Positions 1-10,164 of a stretch of DNA of 64,000 bases are shown here, one piece after another. A program made the position numbers and the translations under genes. The notes beneath the pieces were generated by a model. That model was not told the DNA's origin and did not search any database. It saw nothing but the letters and a program-made list of their open reading frames with translations. This stretch comes from Lingula anatina (Eukaryota > Brachiopoda > Lingulata > Lingulida > Lingulidae): the NCBI RefSeq assembly GCF_001039355.2, contig NW_019774692.1, positions 172,820-236,819 on the forward strand. The letters run 5' to 3'. Every line of letters starts with the position of its first letter. Within the stretch, counting starts at the first letter, position 1.

Positions 1-601
1 TATTATCTTTTAATTCTTTTTTTTGTTTTTTTAATATTCTTTCATTTAAATCATTAAAATTATTATTTGTTATAAAAACTTCACCTCTTAATTCAAAGTT
101 TTTTATAAAAAAATTTTTATAAATAATATTAGATATACAATCTATTTGTAAAATATTTTTTGTAACATTTTCACCAATAATACCATTTCCACGTGTTACA
201 GCATAATTAAATTTATTATTTTTAAAAACCAAACTAATTGATAAACCATCTATTTTATATTCACAAAAATATTTATGATTACCATTAGTTATTTTTTTTA
301 TTCTTTTATCAAAATTATATAAATCTTGAAATGAAAAAGCATTTGATAAAGAAAGCATTTTTGTTTTATGTTTTATTTTAGATAAATTACTTAATTTTAA
401 AAAACCAACATTTTGTGTTGGACTATTTTTTTCTAATAAATTTGGGTATTTTTTTTCTAATTCTAACAATTCTTTATAATGACTATCATAAACTTGATCA
501 GAAACTTCTGGATTATTTTCTACATAATAAAGATGATTTCATTTATTTATTAATTCTCTTAATTTTTGAATTCTTTTTTTTATGTCTTTCAATTTTTTCA
601 T
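1..601 (-). CDS. ligA: NAD-dependent DNA ligase LigA, N-terminal part (cut by window start)
   Basis: Seals nicks in DNA using NAD+; essential in replication and repair. The gene starts at the ATG at 601 and runs off the left edge, so only the first 200 residues (the Ia domain and the start of the adenylation domain) are present. The adenylated lysine is visible as K116 in EYKIDG (the usual motif is K-x-DG at about residue 115), followed by TRGNG and ELRGE, all typical of the LigA adenylation fold. Early residues include VSDQVYD and the NSPTQNVG stretch, also family hallmarks. The next gene upstream (CPBP protease) ends 19 bases away, so the two may be co-transcribed. The identification is secure; the C-terminal half cannot be judged. 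Confidence 0.95.
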
Positions 602-620
602 TTTTATTTTTTATTAAAAA

Positions 621-1658
621 TTATAAATATATTAAATATCCTAAATTTAAAAATGTTAAAAAATTCATTGAAAAATGCAAAATATGATTGTAAATTAAAT
701 CACCAGAAGTAATTAAAAAGAATAAACCTAAAAATACCGAATCTCTTCAATAAGACAAGAAATTTTTACTAAATAAAATTTTTATAACATCTAAAAAATT
801 TTCTACATTTTCAAACTCTTCTACTTGCATATGTGTAATAGAAAATAAGAAACAACTAATTAATAAAAATAAAAAAACACTATTTCTTCCAACCAAAACA
901 TAAATAAAATATCTATAAAAAATTTCTTCTCAAAGTGGCGCAATTAAAAATATAGAAAATAAAGTAATTAATTTAACAAAAATATCTTTACTTTGTAATG
1001 AAATTTTTAAATTTTCTTCATTTTGTGAACTCTTAATTTCAATATTATTTTCATTTTCAGTATAATTAAAAAAAAAATTTCTATATAAAAATAATAAAAG
1101 CATAATAATAAAAAAAGAAAAAAAAAGAAAAGATTTTGGATTTTCTTTTATTCTTTTTATTGTTTTTTCTCTATATTCATTGTTAAAAGTTCAAAAAATA
1201 ATTGTACCAAAAAAAAATATAAAAAATCCTAAAATATTAGGTAAATTTATAAAAAAATCTTTATTTTTAATATTATTTTGAACTTTATTAATTATAAAAG
1301 GTTGTAAAAAAATTTCTTCTATTAAAATACAAGATGTTTTAAATAAAAAATAAATAAATAATGGAAAATATTTTATTCATAATTTTTTTTCATTATACTT
1401 TATAGAAAAAAAAAGATAAAAAATAAATAATAAACTTAAAACTAAAATTTTTGATCAAAAAATTCAATATTCATTTAAAAAAAAATTATTTGGAACTAAC
1501 CTTAAAACTTCAAGAGAAAAAATAGATAAAATTATCAAAAAAGAAATAAAATTACTTATTTCTTTTTTTATTAATTCAAAATGTTCTTTATCTCTTTCTA
1601 AATTTAAAAAAATAAAAAATGGATATTGTCTTACAAAAATACTCTTAAAACCAAACAT
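621..1658 (-). CDS. CPBP family intramembrane metalloprotease
   Basis: A 345-residue, very hydrophobic protein with about eight membrane segments, open only when TGA is read as Trp. In the C-terminal half it carries the three CPBP (CAAX protease and bacteriocin-processing) motifs: EEIFYR near residue 240, SITHM some 40 residues later, and HFSMN near the C terminus; these Glu and His residues bind the metal in the membrane. Known relatives cleave prenylated proteins or process and give immunity to peptides; the substrate here is unknown. It lies between ligA and an orphan gene, which gives no clue to function. The start is the first ATG after an A-rich gap. Family assignment is firm, exact role open. 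Confidence 0.8.
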
Positions 1659-1699
1659 TTTTTTATAAATTTAAATTCCCTTTAATAAAAAATATTTTA

Positions 1700-2386
1700 C
1701 TATAAATCAGAAAAAATTTCTTTTAACAAAAGATAAATACTTTTACAAGTTTTTATAGGATTAAAAGAATAACAAACTTCTCTTCCAATAGTTATTTCAT
1801 GAATTGGTGTTTCGTTGAATTGATTAATAACATTTTCTAAAAGATCACCAACAATAACATAAAAATTACTTCTTATAATTTCATTTATTTTTTTTAATTC
1901 TTCTTTTGTTCAAAGATTTTTTTCAAATTCTTTAAAATTTTTATAAAAAAAAACTTTTCTAATATTATTTTTTATTAAAAATTTAATATCAAACTCTAAT
2001 CCTTTTAAAATTACTTTTTTATCATTTGTTTTAATTATTTTTAATAATTTTAATAATTCTTGTTCTGGCATTTCAAAAGGTACAATAAATTCATTTATTT
2101 TAGATTTTTTAATAATTTTTTCAAAATTATCTGGAACTTTTTTTATTCCATCTAAATCTAAAATAATATTTTTTTTTGGATATCTTTTAATTAAAAAAAA
2201 TAAAAAATCAATACCTTCATTATCCAATAATTTTTTTTGGACATAAATTATATTAATATACCTAGTTACACCTTGTAAAACTTGTAAAACTTCTGTCTTA
2301 TTCTCGTTTACTAAAGAAATTCCAATATTTGGTAAACTCATTATTATTATTTTATCATTTTTTATAATTGATTTAAATAACAACAA
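1700..2386 (-). CDS. Hypothetical protein, overlaps leuS end
   Basis: A 228-residue protein that I do not recognise. It has one in-frame TGA (Trp) near residue 159. No signal peptide, membrane segment or metal motif is obvious; it alternates beta-like hydrophobic runs (such as NIILDLDG) with Lys-rich helices, suggesting a soluble alpha/beta fold. The first ATG lies inside the end of leuS (14-base overlap, different frame), so translation is probably coupled; a second ATG at codon 16 (MSLPNIG) is a possible alternative start. The C terminus has TIGREVCYS, the most distinctive stretch. Position immediately after leuS may only reflect operon packing. Confidence 0.6.
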
Positions 2387-4715
2387 AATTAACTATTTTA
2401 TTTTTAACAAATATAATTTTTTTTATTTTTTTATTAATTAAAAAATCAGATATTTCTAATTTAGCAATTGATATAATTTCATCTTTTAATGAATCTTTTT
2501 TTATTTCAAAAACATTTTTAACTTTACCATTTAACTGAACAATTATTTTTATATTATTTTGTATTAAATCTTTTTCATCAATTGTTGGTCATTTATATTC
2601 AAAAATTGATTTTTTATTTCCTAATAAACTTCAAATTTCTTCTGATAAATGTGGTGCAATAGGAGCTAATAATTTTAAAAAAACCTCACCATGTTTTTTT
2701 TGAATTTTTTTATTTTTATAACAATAATTTATAAAACTCATTAATTGTGAAATTGCAACATTAAAATTTAATTTTTCATAATTTTCAGTAATATTTTTTA
2801 CTGTTTTAGCAAAAAATAAATTTGTTTTTTGACAAGTTTTATCAACTCAAAAATTTTCTTTTATAAATAAAACATAAATTCTTGATAATCATTTTCTCAT
2901 TGAATCTATTGTTTTTTCATTTCATTCAATATGATCTGTAATTGGTCCTAAAAATTTTTCATGTAATCTTAATGCATCTGCACCATGAGAATCAATAAAT
3001 TCTAATGGATTTACAACATTACCTTTAGATTTTGACATCTTTTTACCATTTTCAGCTAAAATCATTCCTTGATTTCTTAATTTTTTAAATGGTTCTTTAA
3101 TATTTAAAATATTAATTTTATTTAAAAAATAATTTCAAAAACGTGAATATATTAAATGTGATGAAGCATGTTCTTGACCACCAATATAAAGATCAACTGG
3201 CATTCAATTATTAAATCTTTTTTTTGCTTTTTTACTATTTAATGGTAAATATTTATTTTTATCTTTCATTAAATAAGCCAAAAAATATCAACAACTACCT
3301 GCTCATTGAGGCATAACATTTGTATCATATTTATTTTCAACTCATTCTTTAATAGAAGAAAGTGGTTCAGATTTTGATAAATTTTTTAATTTAGAACTTT
3401 CTATTTTTGGTAATATTAATGGTAATAGTTTTTCTTCAATAGTTTTAGGAACACCATTTTTATCAAATTTAATTGGAAATGGTTCACCTCAATAACGTTG
3501 TCTTGAAAAAACTCATTTTTTAATTTTAAAATAATATGTTTTTTTTATTGAATTTTTTAATTTATTAAAAATATTATCTCTAATTTCTTTTTTTATTTCT
3601 TCATTTAAAATTTCTTTATTTTTTTGAAATTCTGAAATTTTATGAAATTTTAAAAAAACTCTATCTTTATATTCTTTATTTGGGATACCAAAATGAATAC
3701 CATTTGCAAAATCAGGATCAATATATTCTGCAAAATATATTGGTAAAATTTCATTTGTTAATGGATTTATTAATTTTAAATTTGAATTTAATCCTAATGG
3801 TTTTTTATCAACTTGTTCAATATCAATTAATGGTTTTGATTTTAAATCTATTCTTAATTTTTTTATTTGTTTTAAAATATTTAAATCTAATAAACTATCT
3901 AAAGAATCATTTTGTATTGCAAAAACAACAAATTTTACATCTTTTAAATCTAATAAATCACTTATAAAAACTGAAATTTTATTTTTATTATTAAAAAAAT
4001 TTAAATATATTTCAAAACCATTTATCAAACCAATTCAATTTTTTTGAATTTTTTTTATAGATTCTGGTCAATCAATATCTTTTAAACCATCTAATAATTC
4101 TCTACCATATTTTGTAATATCTATCAATCATTGTTTCTTTTTAATTCTAAAAACAGGATACCCACCTCTTTCAGAAACCATTTTTCCATCTTTTTTTTCA
4201 ATCTCTTCATTTGCAAGAACTGTATTTAATTCTGGAGAAAAATTAACATTTACATCTTTATATTCAACCAAACCTTTTTTAAACATTTGTATAAAAGTTC
4301 ATTGTGTTCACTTATAAAATTCAGGATCAGATGTTTTTATTATTTTTTCTGTATCATAACCAAAACCAACAGTTTTTAATTGATATAAAAAATTATTAAT
4401 ATTATCATCTGTAAATTTGTAAGGATCCATACCTTTTCTAATAGCATATTGCTCTGTTGGTAAACCAAAACTATCAAAACCCATAGGATGAAAAACATTA
4501 AATCCTTGCATTTTCTTTATTTTAGTAATAATATCAGTTGCTAAATAACCCCTTATATGTCCAACATGTAATCCATTACCAGATGGATATGGAAACATAT
4601 CTAAAACATAAAATTTTTTTTTAGAATTATCATCTAAATTTGTTGAAAAAGTTTTATTTTCTTCTCAAAATTTTTGTCATTTTTTTTCAATTTTACTGTG
4701 TGAATATTGCATCAT
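2373..4715 (-). CDS. leuS: Leucyl-tRNA synthetase
   Basis: Charges tRNA-Leu in the cytoplasm. Class I synthetase of 780 residues, normal for the family. The HIGH motif appears as HVGH inside [12 protein letters not shown] near residue 45, and the KMSKS loop is perfect ([13 protein letters not shown]). Several in-frame TGA codons sit at Trp positions, for instance two in WTQW just after residue 135; without code 4 the gene looks like many fragments. The C terminus ends in a KIVNFVVI-type strand typical of LeuS. Two ATGs stand in tandem at the start (4715 and 4712). It follows tsaB after 15 bases and overlaps the next gene by 14. Confidence 0.97.
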
Positions 4716-4730
4716 AATTTTTTATTTATA

Positions 4731-5291
4731 TTAATTTTTTGTATTTTTTATATCTTTAAATTCTATAACTTTAAAATAATTTTCTAATTTTAAAAATCTT
4801 TCTTTAAAATCTAAATCAGAATAATCAGAAATTATTTTTAAATTATTAAATTTATTATTTATTATATTTTTAATTTCTTCTTTTGAAATTTTATTAAAAA
4901 ATTCTATTTGTTTTCCACCTTTAAAATATGCTGCATCTAATAATTTTTTTGTTACAAATGTACATACAATAGCTTCTTCATTAAATGCTAAAAATCTAAG
5001 TGTATTTATTATTTTAATTTCAATATTTGTATTTAAAACTTTAATCATTCTTAAAAAAACAGTTGTTATTCTTGTATTTGTATGTCTTCCGGGTTCAATA
5101 TTTGAATAAACTAAATCTATTTCATTTCAATGAATTAAATTTTTATTAATAAATTGACTTATTGAAGTAATTATTTTTTCAGATAAATTATTATTAATTT
5201 CAATTTTTTTAAAATCAATAAATTTATAATCTTTTAAAAGACCCATAACTGCATATGTACTTACAACAAAAAAAAATAATTTATTTTTCAT
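4731..5291 (-). CDS. tsaB: TsaB-like t6A biosynthesis protein (YeaZ)
   Basis: A 186-residue protein that appears to be the mollicute form of TsaB, the inactive actin-fold partner of TsaD in making N6-threonylcarbamoyladenosine on tRNAs that read ANN codons. Visible support: the opening beta strands (KNKLFFFVVSTYAVMGLL) and the glycine-rich turn IEPGRHTNTRIT, matching the family GPGSFTGLRI segment in place but with several changed residues. It sits seven bases after tsaE, the ATPase of the same pathway, which strengthens the call. The degraded consensus means sequence alone is moderate evidence; context carries much of it. One in-frame TGA codes Trp. Confidence 0.65.
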
Positions 5292-5298
5292 ATTATAT

Positions 5299-5745
5299 TT
5301 ATTTTAAAAAATTTAAAATCTCTTTACTTGTTTTAATTTCTAATTCTCTTTCTTCTTTTTCTTTTAAATATTTTATATTTATATTAACAACAAAATAATC
5401 TTTTAAATAATTTATAAATGCATCTGGTCATTCAATAATTACATATCTATTATCAAAATATTCTATAAACTCATATAAATTTATATTTTTATTTAAATAA
5501 TATCCATCTATATGTAATAAATCACCATTTTTTCCCTTGTATAAATTCATTTTAATAAATGTTGGCGATATTACTGTTTCTTTAATTAACAATTCATTTG
5601 CAAAAAATTTTGTAAATTGTGTTTTACCAACTCCTAATTCACCATATAAAAGAATTATTGTATCTTTAGGTATACATTTAAATAATTTCTTAATAAATTT
5701 TTGTAATTCTTTTAATGATTTAATTTTAATTTTTAAAAATTCCAT
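5299..5745 (-). CDS. tsaE: tRNA t6A biosynthesis ATPase TsaE (YjeE)
   Basis: A small P-loop ATPase (148 residues) that regulates the TsaBD complex in t6A synthesis. The Walker A is GELGVGKTQFTK near residue 36; the switch-like SPTFI follows, then HIDGYYL and the Walker B-like VIIEWP, where the Trp is encoded by TGA. This order is diagnostic of TsaE. Length matches the family. The start ATG lies 20 bases inside the end of the upstream NadR-like gene, so the genes are probably translated as a coupled set with tsaB. A third pathway gene, tsaC, is at 25644-26144; TsaD is not in the window. Confidence 0.92.
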
Positions 5746-6292
5746 ATTTTGTTAAAAAATCAACTATTTTATTAAAAATATATTCTTGATCAATACTTTC
5801 TATTACAAATAATTTTTTTTTAAAAAAAAATTTATATAAATTTAAAAGTTTGTTATTTTCTTTTTCAAAATTTTTTAAATTTATAATTGTATTTTCTCTA
5901 GGATATATATTTTTATTTTGAATATAAAAAAATATATCTATTTCTTGTTTTTTAATTTCTTTATCTAATCATAAAAAATCATTAAATTGTTTTGAATAAA
6001 AATATCTTGTAAAAATAAAATCTGTATCTCTTAAAAAAATTTTTTTAGATTTTTCTTTTATTTTTTTATTTATCTTTTTTTGCATATAAACAATATTTTC
6101 AAAATCTTTTTTAGTTGTATTAATTTTATTATTTTTAATATAACCATTTTTTATTTTATTTTTACAATAAAATTTACCATACTCAATTGCAAATGGTTCA
6201 TTTAAAAAAATAGAAAGTTTTTTAATTAAAGTTGTTTTTCCTACACATTCGCAACCAACAATACAAATACTTAATTTTTTGTTATTTTTCAT
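5726..6292 (-). CDS. NadR-type nucleoside (nicotinamide riboside) kinase-like ATPase
   Basis: A 188-residue P-loop protein resembling the kinase domain of NadR, which phosphorylates nicotinamide riboside in NAD salvage. Seen in order: Walker A GCECVGKTTL at about residue 12, an acidic EYG(K)FYC segment, DFENIVYMQ, and the acidic LRDTDFIFT strand, all in the arrangement found in NadR kinase domains. The adenylyltransferase domain of full NadR is absent. A deoxynucleoside kinase role cannot be excluded, and the overlap with a thymidine kinase-like gene (11 bases at its start) would fit either kind of nucleoside salvage. It overlaps tsaE by 20 bases at the other end. I chose the ATG at 6292 because the P-loop strand starts soon after it. 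Confidence 0.65.
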
Positions 6293-6827
6293 AACATTTT
6301 TTACAAACTGGTATATAAAATTCTTTACCACCAATTAAAATAACATTTTTTTCTTTTGAAATTCTTTTTGAAAATGGTGCTTTTTCAAAACAAATATTAC
6401 AACCTGCAAAACGGTATTCAATTTTATTTACAATTGTTTTTAATTCTTCAATAATTTTAAAAACTTCTTTTTTATAATCATAAGATAAACCAGAAAAAAA
6501 CATTGATATTTTTTTATCTTGTATTTTTTTAATATTTTCAATAAAATTTTCATCAAAAAATTGTACTTCACTAAAAAAAATTAAATCTACTTTTTTATTT
6601 AAATTTATTATTTTTAAAATTTCATTTGAATCTTTAATTGGTATTACAGGATAAATTAAGTGATTATGACAAACAATATAATCTTTCTTTTTTCTATTAT
6701 CAACAATAGGTTTAAAAACTAAAATTTTTTTGTTTTTATTAGAAAAATATTTAATAATTTTTATTAATTTTGTGGTTTTACCAGCAAACATTGGGCCAAT
6801 TATTAATTTTGTTTTTTTATTATCCAT
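6282..6827 (-). CDS. Thymidine kinase-like protein, divergent copy 1
   Basis: A 181-residue TK1-family protein: Walker A GPMFAGKTTKL at residue 11, a possible catalytic Glu in FFSEVQFF, and four cysteines (CNIC and CKKC pairs) forming the structural zinc site of the lasso domain. It transfers phosphate from ATP to deoxythymidine in salvage if it works like its relatives. It is the most divergent of three family members here (others at 33537-34142 and 37236-37832): the conserved AGLD-x-DF segment reads SGLSYDY and the usual acidic residue before the Glu is Ser. Substrate range may therefore differ. It overlaps the NadR-like kinase by 11 bases, suggesting a small salvage operon. Confidence 0.8.
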   Translation of the reverse strand: MDNKKTKLIIGPMFAGKTTKLIKIIKYFSNKNKKILVFKPIVDNRKKKDYIVCHNHLIYPVIPIKDSNEILKIINLNKKVDLIFFSEVQFFDENFIENIKKIQDKKISMFFSGLSYDYKKEVFKIIEELKTIVNKIEYRFAGCNICFEKAPFSKRISKEKNVILIGGKEFYIPVCKKCYEK

Positions 6828-6845
6828 TAATTATTTTTTCTTAAA

Positions 6846-6922
6846 TGGGGTGAATGATGGGATTCGAACCCACGAATGTCGGAACCACAACCCGATGCGT
6901 TAACCACTTCGCCACATACACC
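6846..6922 (-). tRNA. tRNA-His (anticodon GTG), CCA encoded
   Basis: Folds as a full cloverleaf on the minus strand. The extra 5' G typical of tRNA-His (G-1 at 6922) faces the discriminator C at 6849. D stem GCG/CGC, anticodon loop TTGTGGT with GTG at 6886-6888, and T arm GTGGG-TTCGAAT-CCCAT are clear. The 3' CCA is encoded (6846-6848). The acceptor stem has one U:U mismatch at position 4:69, which is unusual but isolated. It lies between mgtE and the thymidine kinase-like gene, oriented with both. Confidence 0.95.
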
Positions 6923-6950
6923 AATATATTATTAAAATCTATTATATCTT

Positions 6951-8399
6951 TTATGAACCTAAAATTAAAAAACCTAATAATAAAGCTATTAATGTTGTTG
7001 ATAAATCTATAAGTGTTGTAAGTAAAGGAGATGACATTAAAGATGGATCTTTATTAAAATTTGTTGCAAGAATTGGAAGTCCTGCAGATAAAAATACTGA
7101 TAATGATAATGAAATAATAATTACAAGTGTTGCTATACCTAAATTTTTTCAATATTCATTTTGAAAAATTTCAATTTTAAAATCTTTAAAATCAATAATT
7201 AAATCAATTATTAAAACTCTTGGAACATTTAAAATAATAATTGAAAATAATATTAACATAGAAACTTTAAATTCTTTAACAAAAGCTTTAAAATAATTAC
7301 CTTTAGTAACTTCATTTAAAGTAATATTTTTTATAATCATAGCTGTAGATTGTAAAGCAACATTTCCAACCAAAGTTAATATAAATGGTAAATAAGGTAT
7401 TATAACTTTTATAAAAGATGTATTTGGAATAGAATTATCACTATCTAAAAATAACTTTAAAATTAACTGTGAAATAGTTGATATTAAAAATGTTATTCCT
7501 AATCAAAAAATACGACTCTTAAACATTTCAAGAATATCTAATTCAAAATATTTTTTAAAACCTGACTTAGTAATACCAACTTGTCTGTTTACATCTTCTA
7601 TTTCAACATCTTGCATTATTTCAAGAGATTGTTCAGTATCAATAACACCAATCAATCTTTCATTCATATCAACAACTGGTAAATGTGATATTTCATATTT
7701 TTGAAGTATTTCACTAAGTTTATCTTTACTTTCAAAAACACTTATAGAAACAACATCTTTTTTAACTAAAAATTTAATTGTTTTATTCTTTAAATCAGAA
7801 TTAATAAATAAATCCAAAGTACTTACATATCCTACTAATCTATCTGAATTATCAACAACATAAAAATACTTTTGTTCTTCAGGAATTTTATTTACAATAT
7901 TTAATTTAACTTCTTCAATAACTTCAGAAATTTTTGAAGTTTCTTTTAACTTAATAAAATCAACATTCATTTCATAACCAACGGTTCCTTCTGTGTAATT
8001 AAGAATATGATTAATATTTTTTCTTTGTTTTGATGAACAAGATTTAAGAATTTTGTTTACAAGTTTTGGTGGAAGATCTTCAATTAAATCAACAATATCA
8101 TCTGAATATAAAAAACTAATAATTTTTTGTGTTTCAACTTTTGTTAATGAATTAATTATTTTTTCTAAAATTTCATCATCTAATGCATTAATAATTTCTG
8201 CTGCTACAACAGTTGGTAAAGAACGAATAAAAAAAAATTGTTGATTTGTTGGAAGTTCATTTAAAAAAAGTGCAATGTCTTTTTCATCTAATTTTTCTAC
8301 AATATTTCGTATTTTAAGTACTGATTTTGAATTAATTGCATCAAATAAGTCTTTTTTTAAAAAAAGATCTTTATTTACAATTTCTTTTAAATTAGCCAT
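6951..8399 (-). CDS. mgtE: Magnesium transporter MgtE
   Basis: A 482-residue Mg2+ channel of the inner membrane. The cytosolic N domain (helical, to about residue 135) is followed by two CBS domains (about 140-260) that sense Mg2+, then the five-helix pore. In the pore, GNVALQST matches the ion-binding GN-x-G-x-QS/T segment and DPSLMSSPLLTTLID matches the conserved DP-x-x-SGP-x-TT-x-D helix. Length is standard. TGA Trp codons occur at the start of the membrane part. It ends 29 bases before tRNA-His and follows the diadenylate cyclase gene by only 3 bases; c-di-AMP controls ion transport in related bacteria, so the pairing is suggestive. Confidence 0.95.
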
Positions 8400-8402
8400 T
8401 AT

Positions 8403-8987
8403 TTAAACTTCCTTTTTTAATCATTCTAAAATTTTTGAAACATCTTTTGATTTTAATTCATTTTTATTTTTATAAAAACAACTAATACTTCCATCTCTTT
8501 CTGAAACAACAACTGCAACAACATTTATCATAGAAGTAATTGTTTGTGCAGCTCTATGTCTTGCACCTAAATTTTTACTAACTTTTTTTATTTTTTTAAT
8601 TGGTAAAAAACAACCCACTGATTTAATTTTTAAATCCATATCTATAATCATTGCACCATCATGTAATTGATTGTTTTTAAATGCAAAAATTGTAAAAATT
8701 AAATCAGAAGAAATTTCAGAATTTAATCTTGTACCCTCAGCAGTTAATAAAGAATCAATAATATTATTTTTTTCAAAAATAATTGTTGCACCAATTTTAT
8801 TTTTAGATAAATTTTCTAATGCTCTAACAATTTCTTGAATAATATATTTATTTTTTTCATTTTTAAATGACATAACATTAAATTTAATATGTTTCTTTTT
8901 TAAAAAAAACAAAAAATTAATAAATACATACAAAAATATAATTATTAAAATAACAAGAGATATTCAAAAATTTATTTTATTACTCAT
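8403..8987 (-). CDS. cdaM: Diadenylate cyclase, CdaM type, one membrane helix
   Basis: Makes the second messenger c-di-AMP from two ATP. This 194-residue protein has a single N-terminal membrane helix followed by a DisA_N (DAC) domain. The catalytic motifs are visible: LHDGAMII (DGA) and GARHRAA (RHR). It also shows the LLTAEGTRLN stretch typical of the domain. CdaA of Firmicutes has three helices; a one-helix version is the mollicute CdaM arrangement. The start at 8987 is upstream of an in-frame TGA (Trp); starting at the next Met would remove the membrane helix. It is followed after 3 bases by mgtE and preceded by ssrA. Confidence 0.93.
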
Positions 8988-8997
8988 AATTTAAAAA

Positions 8998-9378
8998 TGG
9001 TGGAGATGACGGGATTTGCACCCGTTTCCAAAAAAAATACTTTTTTGTTTTCTACAGTTTACTTATTTAAAAAATTAACTTTATAAAATAAATAAGTAAA
9101 ATTTTATAAAAATTTTTATCTTTTTTTTAAAATAATAATTGATAAATTTATTATTCGATTTTGTTATATTCTTAATAAATCAAAAGACTAACAAAAAAAT
9201 CTACTTGATTCATTTTAGTAAAAAATTTATTACTAAATTAAACAAACATTTGTTGTGTTTGTTCTACTGGTTGATATAAATAATTTGCATTTATTAACCC
9301 AAAAATTTTTTTAGAAATTAGGTTCCTAACCACTGCTTGCAAAAAAATAAATATCCTTGTCGAAACTAATACATCCCC
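8998..9378 (-). ncRNA. ssrA: tmRNA (transfer-messenger RNA)
   Basis: One-piece tmRNA of about 381 nt that rescues stalled ribosomes. The 5' end GGGGATGT (9378-9371) pairs with CATCTCC at 9002-9008 as an alanine-type acceptor stem with a G-U pair, and the 3' ACCA is encoded. The T arm (GACGGG-TGCAAATC-CCGTC) and the conserved 5' segment TTAGTTTCGACAAGG are diagnostic. The tag reading frame lies at 9238-9288. smpB, its protein partner, is 31 bases upstream. Confidence 0.96.
9238..9288 (-). CDS. tmRNA proteolysis tag reading frame
   Basis: Inside the tmRNA, resuming at GCA after the TTAATAAAT stretch, the frame reads ANYLYQPVEQTQQMFV and then TAA. The tag is 16 residues long and ends in the hydrophobic MFV rather than the common LAA or similar Ala-rich end. 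Mollicutes rely on Lon and FtsH for tagged-protein turnover and their tags differ from those of ClpXP bacteria. The resume codon is inferred by position and by the open frame; it has not been tested. Confidence 0.75.
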   Translation of the reverse strand, partial: ANYLYQPVEQTQQMFV

Positions 9379-9409
9379 AAATCTTTTACTTAAAATTATT
9401 ATATTATTT

Positions 9410-9841
9410 TTAATATATTTTTTTAACTTGTTTATCTATTTCTTTCTTTTTTTCTTTTTCAATTAATTGTTTCTTTTTATCATATTTTTTTTTACCTTTA
9501 CCAATAGAAATTTCTAATTTTATTTTATTTTTTTTAAAATATATTTTTAAAGGTACAATTGTTGCTTTTAATTTATTTTTTTTAAAATCTAAATTTAATA
9601 TTTCTTTTTTATTTGCTAACAATTTTATTGATCTTATATTTTTATTAATTAAAAAATTTTCTAAAAATAATTCTTTATTTTTTGAAATCAAACAAAAAGA
9701 ATTTGTCATATCAAAATCTCCATTAATTATTTGTTTAACTTCAATTCCTTTAAGAACTAATCCAACTTCTAATTTATTAATTAATTCATATTTAAAACTA
9801 GCTTTTTTATTTAAATATGATAAAAAACGTTTTTTTTTCAT
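9410..9841 (-). CDS. smpB: SsrA-binding protein SmpB
   Basis: Binds tmRNA and delivers it to stalled ribosomes. Length 143 residues is typical. The conserved features are present: an N-terminal Lys-rich start, NKKASFKYEL, the oligonucleotide-binding core GLVLKGIEVKQI, and the C-terminal GKGKKKYDKKK followed by a lysine-rich tail that inserts in the ribosomal mRNA channel. It lies immediately upstream of ssrA on the same strand, the usual partnership. It follows secG after 15 bases, so it is probably part of a longer transcript. Confidence 0.95.
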   Translation of the reverse strand: MKKKRFLSYLNKKASFKYELINKLEVGLVLKGIEVKQIINGDFDMTNSFCLISKNKELFLENFLINKNIRSIKLLANKKEILNLDFKKNKLKATIVPLKIYFKKNKIKLEISIGKGKKKYDKKKQLIEKEKKKEIDKQVKKIY

Positions 9842-9856
9842 CTTAATTTTATTTTT

Positions 9857-10126
9857 TTATATTACTAAAAAATAAATAACAATTCTTATAGTTATTATTA
9901 AAACTACTAAAATTAAAATTAAAAATAATAAAAAAATTCATATAATTGATTTTGATAAATTTATTTTTTTTACATCAAATAACTCTGTACTACCACCAGT
10001 AATTGAACCAATTGATTCTTGATTTTGTGATGGTCTTAAAAAATTAATAAAAATTAATAAACATGCAAAAACTAATGTTGTAATTTCTAAAATTTTTAAT
10101 ATAGATAATATTTCAGTGTGAATCAT
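9857..10126 (-). CDS. secG: Protein translocase subunit SecG
   Basis: A small 89-residue membrane protein of the SecYEG channel. Two hydrophobic helices flank a short loop containing the SecG signature GGSTELF near residue 45. An in-frame TGA codes Trp at the start of the second helix. SecG helps SecA-driven export; secA and lgt lie just upstream in the same orientation, so export and lipoprotein processing genes are grouped here. Length is slightly longer than the usual 70-80 residues. Confidence 0.9.
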
Positions 10127-10164
10127 TATATTTTTATTTTACTTTATTATTTTTATGAAAACAT

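Noticed and set aside
415-687. Plus-strand 90-codon frame near the window start
   Set aside because: Lies across ligA and the CPBP gene on the opposite strand; low-complexity hydrophobic shadow.
2373-4715. Apparent fragmentation of leuS and most other genes into several pieces
   Set aside because: All breaks are TGA codons at Trp positions; with code 4 the frames are continuous, so these are not frameshifts or pseudogenes.
9001-9030. Looks like the T arm and acceptor end of a tRNA
   Set aside because: It is the 3' part of the tmRNA; the matching 5' half lies 350 bases away and there is no anticodon arm.
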